DNA of 64,000 nt, from contig CDRNVI010000003.1 of assembly GCA_977017575.1 (NCBI GenBank), positions 1 to 64,000 on the forward strand, in the 5' to 3' direction. Position 1 is the stretch's first letter, and every line of letters begins with the position of its first letter. Of this stretch, positions 10,091 through 19,409 are shown piece by piece. Under the pieces are notes generated by a model, which was not told where the DNA came from, did not search any database, and saw only the letters and a program-made list of their open reading frames with translations. This DNA is from Paramoeba atlantica (Eukaryota; Discosea). A program made the translations under genes and the position numbers.

Positions 10091-12198
10091 CTTTCCCTAT
10101 ATTTCTCTGTTCGGGCTGACGCTACAAGAGCTTGGCTTTATTTTCTTAAAGAACAAAATGTATTCTACTCAGATATTCACATATTGGAACAGAGAATAGA
10201 GGATTTGGTGAACGAAAGCAAAAGAATACTTGAAGAAACAACTGTTGTCAACAATGCCATTTCAGTGGCAGCTCCACTATTAGCTCATAAACGAAACGCG
10301 ATAGAAGAAGAAAAGCCGGAGGTAGAAAACGTTTTACTATGTGAACCTCCCCAACGAAATGCTGAGGATGAGATAGTCGAAAGCCTAACAAACCTCATAA
10401 AAGGTAATGACCAAAGAAGGCACCATGCCAGAATTCACGTTACAAGTGCAGCTAACGAGTTTAACGAGAATGACAATATTTTGGGAATGGGGTTTCCAGA
10501 TCTTTTTCCAGTTCTTTCTGAAGCGTCTGCCAATCTCCTAAAGCGCCCCCTTACTCCTGACAGCGGCCTGAAGCATTTGTTGTTGCAAAAAGACCCTCGT
10601 TGGTGCAGAAACGGAAATTTTGGTTTCTTACATTGGGATCAAATCAGGCGCCATTCCTTAGCTCGAAGTGTGAGGGTCAAGCCCAATATGTGGAAAAAAG
10701 CAAAGAAACTTTTGGAAAAAGAAAATATAATTGTGCAGTTGAAGGAGGCACAGAAGGACCCTCAACGAAAGGAAAATCGTAAGCTTCTGTTGGAAGCATG
10801 CAATGTCCTGCATATTGTAACTCGTGATGTTCCATTTTCCGACGCAGCTCGGAATGCGTGCTTTAAACAAATGGTGGCAATTCATGGGTTCATGGGTCAT
10901 CCGACACTCTACGTCACCGTATCCCCATGCGATCCAGATATGAAAATTACCCTGGAATACCTATACGCCTCTTCAAAAAGCGTGCAAGAGGATTTTCTAA
11001 TTGACGATGCGTACCAAAGAGTACAAAAAGTGCGAGATCACCCTGCATATGCAGCGCAAACATTTCATTTAATTATTGATGCGTTGCTTACCACGATATT
11101 TGGTGTAGTCCCGCACAAACGATTTAAAAAATCAGGCCAATCGGTCAGTGCTATTTCAGAAGAAATGCCCGTCGGAATTTTCAAGATTATGAAGGGAATG
11201 TTTGGGGTGTTTGAGACACAAGGTAGAGGAAATTTGCATATGCATATTGTTCTATGGGGCATCCCTCTCGCTGAGTATGCTTCCGAAAAGATTCATATGG
11301 AATCAGAAAGAAACAGTATAAGCCAATTAGTTTCTGATTGGATGACGGTTTCCGTGCCGTGGGATAAAGGAGATACGAGAAGCGTCGGGGGAAGAGTGGG
11401 GTTAGAGGCATTCCCGCCATTCGATAATCAGAAAGCCATGGATATCAGAGAGTATCGAGTTACATCAACTGTGCAACAGCATGTGCATACGGAGAAATGT
11501 TTCAAAAATATAGGTGTAGCGCCAACAAAATGCCGATATGCATACCCACGGCAGGTTACGCCATTGAATGCTTTTTATTATTTAAAACAATCAAGTTCTA
11601 CACCAGGAAAAGTAGTGGCAAAAACAGTTTCAGAAAATATGGCGGCCCGTGCTGAAAGTACAGAGCCCTCTTTCTTTGGTTATATGTATGTCACCCGACT
11701 TTCGTCCTCTATTGTACTTGCCTAAGAGATCATCAAGGGATAAAAATACTGCAGAATACAATTCGATAACGTCCTGCCTCCTGGGATTCAATACAAATGT
11801 TGTTTTTCTCGGATCAGGTTGCATTGCAGCGATAACTACTTTCTATCTTTTTAAATATTTATCCAAAAACTTGCTTGATATCAATACTTGTATTGGGGCA
11901 GTTCAAGCAGCAAAACACAAAGAAAAATACGGAAGCCGAAGATCGCACGAGAATTCATCAGACAAGTTGCTCTGCAATAGGCTTGGAAATAGTCAACTAG
12001 GAATGCAAGAAGTGTCGGCCCAGCTGGCCATGTATTGTTGCCTTGGTTATGAGTCGGAAGAATGCAGCCATATAGTTTCCTACTTGGATGTACGGCAGGC
12101 ATCTAAATTAATGGTCAAAGGCGTTGGAGGAGTACAGGAAGACGGAACAGAGACTGATAGCGAAATATCAGACAATGAAGGCCTCTCTGATGTGATTG

Positions 12199-12592
12199 GC
12201 GGAGGTGGCGAAGTGGCAAGAATTCAAAGTTTGAAGCACATGGTGCTCAGAAGGCGAGTTCAAACCCGCTCATCGCAATATTCCTGGCGGCCTCACTCTA
12301 AGAGGCTGGGCTGAGAACCGACTAGGCCCAGTACTCGGAGGACCGTCCCGGACCCTCCCCTCAGGGAACCAGCTCCCTTACACGGCTTACACCTCTTGGG
12401 TAAGCCGTGTTGACGTACAGTTCGTCGACGCAGCGTGTTGGCAACAGCACGTTGGTGCCGCCTTGGACAAGAGGAAACTGGTAGAGGACGTCGGCCTCGG
12501 AACTTCCAAATCTGTCTGTGAAGGGTCTGGCTTGCCAGTGACCATCCGGAGCAATCCGGAATGATTTGGATTGGATTTTTTTTTTTGGATTT
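12199..12592 (+). repeat. Full-length tRNA-derived SINE (first unit of a dimer)
   Basis: About 395 bp. The head has a pol III A box TGGCGAAGTGG (12206-12216) and B box AGTTCAAACCC (12257-12267), spaced as in a Leu/Ser-type tRNA. The body runs through CTCCCCTCAGGGAACCAGCT and GTAAGCCGTGTTGACGTAC. The tail is TCCGGAATGATTTGGATTGG followed by a T run. With the truncated unit to its right it lies between 10-bp duplications GATGTGATTG at 12189-12198 and 12814-12823, and it interrupts the Helitron frame. Confidence 0.92.
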
Positions 12593-12813
12593 GGAGGGAA
12601 CCAGCTCCCTTACACGGCCCACACCTCTTGGGTAAGCCGTGTTGACGTACAGTTCGTCGACGCAGCGTGTTGGCAACAGCACGTTGGTGCCGCCTTGGAC
12701 AAGAGGAAACTGGTAGAGGACGTCGGCCTCGGAACTTCCAAATCTGTCTGTGAAGGGTCTGGGCTTGCCAGTGACCATCCGGAGCAATCCGGAGTGATTA
12801 AAAAAAAAAATTA
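12593..12813 (+). repeat. 5'-truncated SINE, second unit of the dimer
   Basis: Begins in the SINE body at GGGAACCAGCTCCCTTACAC and runs to GGAGTGATT plus an A run. It directly follows the T-rich tail of the first unit with no duplication between them. One pair of target duplications surrounds both, so they probably arrived together. Confidence 0.88.
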
Positions 12814-13516
12814 GATGTGATTGTAAGGGATGACGGGTCTACTGAAATGTGCAGTAAGGCTCTGGACTATTACTTTCGAGGCACAGAACTTGAGTTCTTA
12901 AATTTTTACCTTTACGACGCCATTATTGCGAGAGTTCGCATATCATCAGTGAAAATAATTGGTAAAACCAAGAAAGGGAGATCAAGAAACACTACATTCG
13001 CATTCAAGAAAGGACATCCGCTGATTGAAACTTTTACTCAGCGAATTTCTTTTTTAGGCTCTTCGTTAAACGCGGTGGTTGTTTTCAACTTAGAAGTCAA
13101 AGAAAAAAGAGAATTTAGCCTGGAAAACGGAAAGATTATAGCCAAAAATAGCCGAAATTCGGGTAAAAATGGGGTGATTTTTGGGTATTTTTGCTGTCAG
13201 AGCACTAAATCCGACATTTGCGCGTGGGAAATCACTCGTAGGCATGAATGGAAGCCTACCGAACGTATTGGGTAGAGAATGCGACTCCAACCATACCATT
13301 ATTTCGACACAAAAATGCCCCTTTAGGTCCGAAAAATACTTTTTCACCTTTTTTAGTCAAAAATGGGTCATTTTGAGTGGCGCACCACGGTTCGAAGAAG
13401 GGATACCTTGCGAAAACAACTGCGGATAAAGCTAGTGTAGGTCCCAAACTATCAAAATACAATACGGGAAACGATCTTTTTTTTGTCATTTTTTTCGCCA
13501 AGTTGAATTTTTTTTC

Positions 13517-15957
13517 CTCCTTCCACAAGCAATCAGCCCACCCCAAACTAGCAAACAATTTCCCCCCATGAAGCCGCCTCCCTGAAGAGGGATGCAGTGA
13601 AAAAGTGACACCCGGAATGTAAAAACACCCGGGGGTTTTTCCTACCCCCCACACTGCGCCCTACCACCCATAATTAAATCCCAGCTCGTACCGGTTGAGC
13701 TCACGAGTAGAAAACCCATTTCGCATGAACATTACTCTTCGATTCCGTATCCATTAATAATCGCGTCGGGGGATGATGTAAGCAGCCGCAATACGAGCAT
13801 ACGAGCTTGTGCCCTCATTAGGGCGACGTTTAGTGTCGTCACGAGTTAGTGTAGTGCTTCCCCCTTCGAGAGCGTGCCCCCGGAGTACGCTGCCCGGGAA
13901 GTGGCGACTTCCTTGAGTATCACGAAGGCACTGGGGCACCATGCCCCATATGACTCCACCGCTATAGCGCCAAACTTGTGACGCGCTGCGTCTTCTTCCT
14001 CTCTTTGTTTCTTCTTGTTCTCCGCAAAAGACCCCGCCGTCACCCAGTTAGCATCACGGACTAAGTCCGTATACTTTGGCTGCTGAACATGCGTGACGGC
14101 GAAGTCTAATACAAGAGACTGGCCTACGTCGAAAGTAGAGAGGAAGACGTCCCCTGGCCTAGTGAGGGCGCTCCCAGGACCCGTGTTCCCCAGGCTCACT
14201 TCTCGCCGCGGGGTAAACCCAGCTTTCGCGCATTCTGAGGAGAACTGTCCCGCTATAGCGTTGTGTCGTGATATGATACCGTTCCCGCACTTGCATACCA
14301 GTGCGTGGTCACCCTCGGGGTCAAGTGACAGCGCGCATTTCTCCATAGGACATGGCCGGGAAGCCGGGTAAATAGCGTCTCCGAGCCACCACCGCACAAG
14401 AGTACGAAATTCAGTTGGTGTGTAGGCCAAGCCGTTTTTCTTAGAGGGGATTACGAAAGCCCACTCTGAGGCCCCTTCCCCCGTTTCCGATATCCATCTG
14501 GCCCTCGTTCGGAGATCGGCACGAGAAAAGGCCTCCCGAAATTCGCGGGAGGCGATGGCATGACTAAGATCACGATGGCGAGGGATTACGAGCTCTTGGC
14601 TAGATTCCTGCTCGTTATTATTTGAGTAAGGAGAGTCCGTCGACAATGCGAGACTTTTCGGTATTAATCCACATTGTTGTAGCACAGTTGTCCCGGAGCT
14701 TTTATTGACCTCCTGTACAGCTTGGTTGAACCCCTCGGCATCCGCCGGGTCCCATCGGTCCTTGTCTGAGGCGAAAGCGACGGAGGCCACGTATGCGGAA
14801 CTCGAGTGTTCCTCCGCTGACCGGAGCCCCAACCCCCCGTACCGCTTTTCGCGTTGTGCCTGGCGTCGGGCCCTATCGCTCAGAGGGCGAAAGAAATGTT
14901 CAGTGGTATGTTGGACAGCATCATCTAAGCGTTTGCAGAGGTCCTGTAGTTCTGCTGTTGGGGTTGTTCTGAGCGAGTGCACCATTTGACAAAAACCCGT
15001 ACAGTGCCGGATCAGAGACAAGGCGATCTGTGGGTCTTCGAGCGCCGTTATAGCCTGCAACGATTCTTCGGCCAAGTCGATCGCATTGTTGAGGATGAAC
15101 TCGCGGCAAAATTTGGTGGACCCAACTGGTTGACTCCCCAAAATATGGAAATTGCCTTCTGTATTTTTATTCAAACCGGGGATATCAGGGAAAAGGGAGG
15201 AACGGTGGGAGGAGGCGGAGTGAGATGTAAGCTCGCACTTGGCGGCATTGAGATGTAAACCCCATTTTGGTCCGGATAATGTAATCACATCCAGTGCGTG
15301 CCGTACGTCGCTAGATGGACCGGCGATTACCCCGTCATCTAAGTACCAGAGGTTTAGGGTGAGTTTCGGGGCGGCCGCACGGATTTCCATGGCAACTTCT
15401 TTCATGACCAGTGAGAAAAGAAGAGGGCCCAGTGGGTCACCTTGCTGTACGCCTTCGGAGGATGCGATGGTGCGGGAACCAAAGGTAAGAACGCTTCCAG
15501 TATTGTAACACCATTCCACATAGGAAGCCAGTTTAGGGAAGTGTTGGCGTGCTCGGGCCGTGAAAGAATCCCGTGAAACATTGTTAAATGCGTTTTTGAG
15601 ATCAACCTTGCACAGTAAAAAATCGTCGTCATCAGTGTGTTCGGCAAAGGTCTTCCGGCAGAGGTGTATCACCCTTTCTGCACCCGCAGGTGTAGCTACA
15701 CCGTACTGGTGCCCTTTGAAAAGTTTGCGGGCCTGCCCCCTAGCAGCGAAGCAGGCGACTTTGCTTGCCAAGCGACGAAGGGTTTCTCCAGCTGCAATCG
15801 GGCGTACGTCATGTTCCCATTTTTTCAAGGCGCACAACCGACCCCCCGCGTAGTGGTCTTGGGCTTCTAAAGGTACTTTTCCTGCGAGCATGTGATTGAT
15901 GAATTTGGTGATTGTGCCCAGAGTGTCGGTATACGCGTCATGATGATACTGCGTTTG
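13517..15957 (-). mobile_element. 5'-truncated non-LTR retrotransposon with restriction-like endonuclease
   Basis: A 2.44-kb insertion in an X repeat with a 17-bp target-site duplication. It encodes one long minus-strand frame (13846-15957) and about 330 bp of 3' flank. The 3' end has no poly(A) tail; it finishes ...GGCTGATTGCTTGTGGAAGG. The frame is open to the 5' junction, so the 5' end was lost on insertion, as is usual for target-primed reverse transcription. Confidence 0.85.
13846..15957 (-). CDS. Reverse transcriptase with C-terminal zinc finger and PD-(D/E)XK-like endonuclease, N-terminally truncated
   Basis: From the first methionine (15891) it has 681 residues; the frame is open for 22 codons further upstream to the insertion boundary. 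Reverse transcriptase: CKVDLKNAFNNVSRD (Asp 97), EGVQQGDPLGPLLFSL, WYLDDGVIAG (YLDD, residues 183-186). Near the C-terminus CPMEKCALSLDPEGDHALVC is a CCHC-type finger, followed by SRHN, RPGDVF (Asp about 581) and LVLDFAVTH, the layout of the restriction-like endonuclease of R2/NeSL/CRE-type elements. It differs from the EEP-type LINEs elsewhere in the window. No internal stop interrupts it, so the copy is fairly young. Confidence 0.85.
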   Translation of the reverse strand, partial: QTQYHHDAYTDTLGTITKFINHMLAGKVPLEAQDHYAGGRLCALKKWEHDVRPIAAGETLRRLASKVACFAARGQARKLFKGHQYGVATPAGAERVIHLCRKTFAEHTDDDDFLLCKVDLKNAFNNVSRDSFTARARQHFPKLASYVEWCYNTGSVLTFGSRTIASSEGVQQGDPLGPLLFSLVMKEVAMEIRAAAPKLTLNLWYLDDGVIAGPSSDVRHALDVITLSGPKWGLHLNAAKCELTSHSASSHRSSLFPDIPGLNKNTEGNFHILGSQPVGSTKFCREFILNNAIDLAEESLQAITALEDPQIALSLIRHCTGFCQMVHSLRTTPTAELQDLCKRLDDAVQHTTEHFFRPLSDRARRQAQREKRYGGLGLRSAEEHSSSAYVASVAFASDKDRWDPADAEGFNQAVQEVNKSSGTTVLQQCGLIPKSLALSTDSPYSNNNEQESSQELVIPRHRDLSHAIASREFREAFSRADLRTRARWISETGEGASEWAFVIPSKKNGLAYTPTEFRTLVRWWLGDAIYPASRPCPMEKCALSLDPEGDHALVCKCGNGIISRHNAIAGQFSSECAKAGFTPRREVSLGNTGPGSALTRPGDVFLSTFDVGQSLVLDFAVTHVQQPKYTDLVRDANWVTAGSFAENKKKQREEEDAARHKFGAIAVESYGAWCPSAFVILKEVATSRAAYSGGTLSKGEALH

Positions 15958-16479
15958 AAGTTGAATTTTTTTTCATTTTTTTTTTTCCGAAAAAATCCGT
16001 ACTTGGAGGACCCGTCCTGCGGATACGCGGGGGGGTCACCCCCGGGTAGGGGGGTGGAAAATGCGCGCCAAGACCCCGGCTACCCTTTCTGCGGTTTTTT
16101 TTCGAAAACTAATTTTTTCGAAAAAATTTGCTCGACCATGACCCCCTCCGGACACCATGACCCCCCCCAGACCCCCCCCTGGACCCCCCATTTTTTTCAA
16201 TTTTTTTTTTCAGTTTTGGACCACCGGAGCCCCCTTCTATATTTTTTTCTTCTATTATATTACTGTGTTCCTCTTTATATTTTCACTGTTTTTGTTCACT
16301 TTTTTTTCAATAATCGAGTGTAGAGCGGTAGTTTTACAACCACCGCAATACGGAGCAAATATGTTATCCCATCTCCAGGGTATATACCACACTGTTCACA
16401 TCTCCGGGGTGTCGCCACAGATTGCGATCATTCTACAACTGTTTTAGCAAAAAAACACGCGAAATATTTTTCTGCCCTT

Positions 16480-17289
16480 ATGCGCCCCTTCTCAAAAGAT
16501 AAGAAAATGTCATATAGGCCAAGCGACTGGAAAGAGTACTTGAAGATACTCAAGGAGTGTAGTGAGGGAAAAAAGGTGGAAGGAACGGAATACCCTCCGG
16601 AAATTTGCTCTTGCTTAATTAAGATCATCAATAACTTGAGAATCGGAATTCAGGATTCTTCCTTTGAAGAACCAAGATGCATGATCAACATGTTTCCAAA
16701 TCATCAAATTCAAATCATTCCGGATTGCTCCGGATGGTCACTGGCAAGCCAGACCCTTCACAGACAGATTTGGAAGTTCCGAGGCAAACGTCCTCTACAA
16801 GTTTCCGCTTTTCCAAGGCGGCACCAACGTGCTGTTGCCAACACGCTGCGTCGACGAACTGTACGTCAACACGGCTTACCCAAGAGCAAGCCGGGTAAGG
16901 GAGCTGGTTCCCTGAGGGGAGGGTCCGGGACGGTCCTCCGAGTACTGGGCCTAGTCGGTTATCAGCCCAGCCTCTTAGAGTGAGGCCGCCGGGAATATTG
17001 CGATGAGCGGGTTTGAACTCGCCGTCTGAGCACCATGTGCTTCAAACTTTGTGTTCTTGCCACTCCTCCACTCCTCCACACTCCGCCACTCCTCAACATG
17101 TTTAGGCACCAGGAAGCTACTACTTATGAAGAATGGAAATCAAAAGGCTTAACAGAAACAGCGCAAGATGTTGCAGAAGCTACTGGGTGTTTAGGAAAAA
17201 GAAGCTGCGGATGGAATTCAGGAAGCGAACGATCTCCTTGCACAACATCAAGCAAATTCGAAGAAAGGAAAGAAAAGAAACGTTGAAAC
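16480..17289 (+). pseudogene. Unrecognised coding remnant split by a SINE
   Basis: An open frame (MRPFSKDKKMSYRPSDWKEY...) runs from 16480 to the SINE at 16696, and an open frame resumes after it (RHQEATTYEEWKSKGLTETA...) to a stop at 17289. The 11-bp duplication TCAACATGTTT at 16685-16695 and 17093-17103 shows that the SINE landed in an existing frame. The product of about 135 residues is charged and has no motif that I know. The upstream sequence 16351-16479 shows nothing recognisable. Confidence 0.45.
16696..17092 (-). repeat. Full-length SINE with 11-bp target duplication
   Basis: Minus-strand copy of the 0.4-kb tRNA-derived SINE: tail at 16696-16720 (CAAATCATTCCGGATTGCTC on plus), body with CTGAGGGGAGGGTCCGGGAC and head with GCGGGTTTGAACTCGCC near 17010. 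It is flanked by TCAACATGTTT on both sides. Confidence 0.92.
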
Positions 17290-18084
17290 TGAACTTTTCT
17301 TGGTTGGTTCAAGTAGAAAGGCTTTTGAAAGATACATGGACATCGGATCAGAGAACATACATACATACATAAACATTGGCAGATAATACATTATTGTCTA
17401 CCAATTGGTAAACTCTCTATTCTCCCCAAAAAGTCACTATACTTTCACTTAAACTCAAGGACCCTTTCACAATTATTCTTCTGCGACTTTCGGTTTTGTC
17501 GCTCTACGTCTTGCAAAATTCTTCTTTTCCTGCGAATCCGTCGATCTCGATTTTTTCTGATTTAGGGATTCTAACGCAATAGAATGTGCCTCGTCGATCA
17601 GCTTTGTTTTCCGTTTCCGGGATAAGCAAGTTCTTTCTGGAATGGTGCAATTCGGTTGTTCCATCATAATCTTTAGGGCCCTGATCCATGCATATTCAGA
17701 AAATAGCACTATTTTCCCCTGAGTATTCGGTTTAATTCTCTTGACACGTGGCTCATTTTCAGTATGTTTTCTTAATAAAGAGTCCGCTTCAGAATTCCAC
17801 TTATTACCGCAGTGTGCTCGAACCTTAATGATATTAATTGTAATTCCATTGTTTTTCAATGATCGTAAGCAAGAGTCAAGAAATTGCAGCAGATCTGAGT
17901 TTGACCCATCGTACCCAACAAGTCTCTCCCTTTTTTGACGAATGTGCACAAAATCCCACACGTAGTAGGAGTCCGTGTGTATGCTGACATGTTTAGAGGT
18001 ATTTATATGACTGAGGCCAACAAGAATAGCATGCACTTCAGCTCGCTCCGGTGAGTTTGTCTCTGCGGCCGATAGCATACATGT

Positions 18085-18670
18085 ATATGATTATATATAT
18101 AAAGATACAGTTTCTGTACCTTGTTGGTACATTTTCCCTTTAGTTCATCTTTTCTTTCCCCGGCAACGGGCATAATCTTACTGTTTTATATGCCCGTTGC
18201 CGGCCGGCACTAAGGCCGAAACTGTCCCTCTTTCTCGGCGAAGTAGGGGACGCGCTTCCACCCCATCACCCCTCCCCGGCTCACTCCTTGAGTGGGTTTT
18301 CTTCCCTCCCCGGCTTTCTTCCCTTCGCGCCCTTTTCTTCCCGGGGAGCCATGCGCCATGGTGGCCTCCCTTGAGGACCACTGGGCGTGGCTCTGCCTCG
18401 CATTATCGCGAGGCAGCGGTCGGTTGCAGTGCGCCCCTCCGGCTGCGTAAAGAGGTGGTGAGTTGCCTGGACCACCTCTACCGACTGAGACCGAGTCGGT
18501 TGCAGTGCGCCCCTCCGGCTGCGTAAAGAGGGGGCGAGTTGCCTGGACCCCCTCTACCGACAGAGTCCGAGCTAAACCCCCTTGGTGCGACATCCGTCAA
18601 TACGGATTGTGCCGATGATATCGGCTGTCGCATCAAGGGCTGTATCTCTGCGCCAACGAGCGCATGAACA
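18085..18670. other. Hairpin-rich insertion in LINE-F (possible structured RNA)
   Basis: About 590 bp of GC-rich sequence between the first and second RNase H motifs of LINE-F. It contains an inverted repeat CCGGCAACGGGCATA / TATGCCCGTTGCCGG (18158-18204), a 9-bp stem CTGCCTCGC / GCGAGGCAG (about 18392-18416), a ~75-bp module present twice in tandem (about 18419-18493 and 18494-18568) and a three-way-junction fold at 18586-18632. No convincing coding frame exists on either strand. Exact ends are uncertain because I see no clear target duplication. Confidence 0.6.
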
Positions 18671-19016
18671 TCAAAATGCATTGTGACTTCCTTGTAAAGT
18701 AACGCATCCGACTGCTGGACTCCTCGAAGCAATACTCCGATCCGGAATCGATGCATCGACATATACATGCAACTCCTCAGGCCTAATAGGAAAGAGTTTT
18801 TCACCTTCTTCCACAAATTGAAGCTTACTGGAATCTGGGTCTTTACATAGTCTAGCTTGTGTCGTTTTCCATTTTTTGTTCTTGACCCCCACCAGGGATA
18901 CACTGGGTTCTAAGGACTCTTGCAAATTTTCAAGTAATTTCCGCCAATTCTCCCTGTCAAAAGCGTAAGCAAACATTTCTTCCATCTCTATACCAAGGTC
19001 TTGAGCGCACGCTTCG

Positions 19017-19409
19017 AAAAAAAAAAAAAAAAATCCAAATCATTCCGGATTGCTCCGGATGGTTACTGGCAAGCCAGACCCTTCACAGACAGATTTGGAA
19101 GTTCCGAGGCCGACGTCCTCTACCAGTTTCCGCTTGTCCAAGGCGGCACCAACGTGCTGTTACCAACACGCTGCGTCGACGAACTGTACGTCAACACGGC
19201 TTACCCAAGAGGTGTAAGCCGGGTAAGGGAGCTGGTTCCCTGAGGGGAGGGTCCGGGACGGTCCTCCGAGTACTGGGCCTAGTCGGTTATCAGCCCAGCC
19301 TCTTAGAGTGAGGCCGCCAGGAATATTGCGATGAGCGGGTTTGAACTCGCCTTCTGAGCACCATGTGCTTCAAACTTTGAGTTCTTGCCACTCCGCCACC
19401 TCCGCTCTC
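19017..19409 (-). repeat. Full-length SINE inserted in LINE-F
   Basis: 393 bp, minus strand, flanked by the 11-bp duplication CGCACGCTTCG (19006-19016 and 19410-19420). From its 5' end at 19409 it has GGTGGCGGAGTGGCAAG (A-box region), GAGTTCAAACCCGC (B box), the usual body and a 3' tail GGAATGATTTGGATT followed by about 15 T on the sense strand. Confidence 0.95.

Larger units (their letters stand above)
10091..13046 (+). pseudogene. Helitron Rep (Helitron_like_N) fragment, split by a SINE dimer
   Basis: From about 10091 the plus strand encodes a Helitron-type Rep. MVAIHGFMGHPTLYVTVSPC and FGVFETQGRGNLHMHIVLWG contain the HUH motif (H-M-H at 11237-11245); FYLFKYLSKNLLD (near 11840) has the Y-x3-Y expected of the two catalytic tyrosines. 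A frameshift near 11700 separates the HUH part from the tyrosine part. The frame resumes after the SINE dimer at 12824 with DYYFRGTELEFLNFYLYD and FKKGHPLIETFTQR, typical of the region between Rep and helicase. The SF1 helicase domain is absent, because an X repeat begins at 13047. The left edge abuts the LINE-B leader array. Rolling-circle transposition is known for the family; this copy is dead. Confidence 0.88.
13047..16350 (-). repeat. X repeat copy split by a retrotransposon
   Basis: X sequence covers 13047-13516 (long-hairpin end and body) and resumes at 15958-16350 (G-rich centre and short-hairpin end, TAGAGCGGTAGTTTTACAAC). The 17-bp sequence AAGTTGAATTTTTTTTC is present at both 13500-13516 and 15958-15974, so the sequence between them was inserted into an intact X. 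Confidence 0.88.

Noticed and set aside
18197-18593. Protein-coding gene in the GC-rich insertion of LINE-F
   Set aside because: Several overlapping frames are open on both strands, none with motifs; the stems and the tandem module explain the sequence better as RNA.
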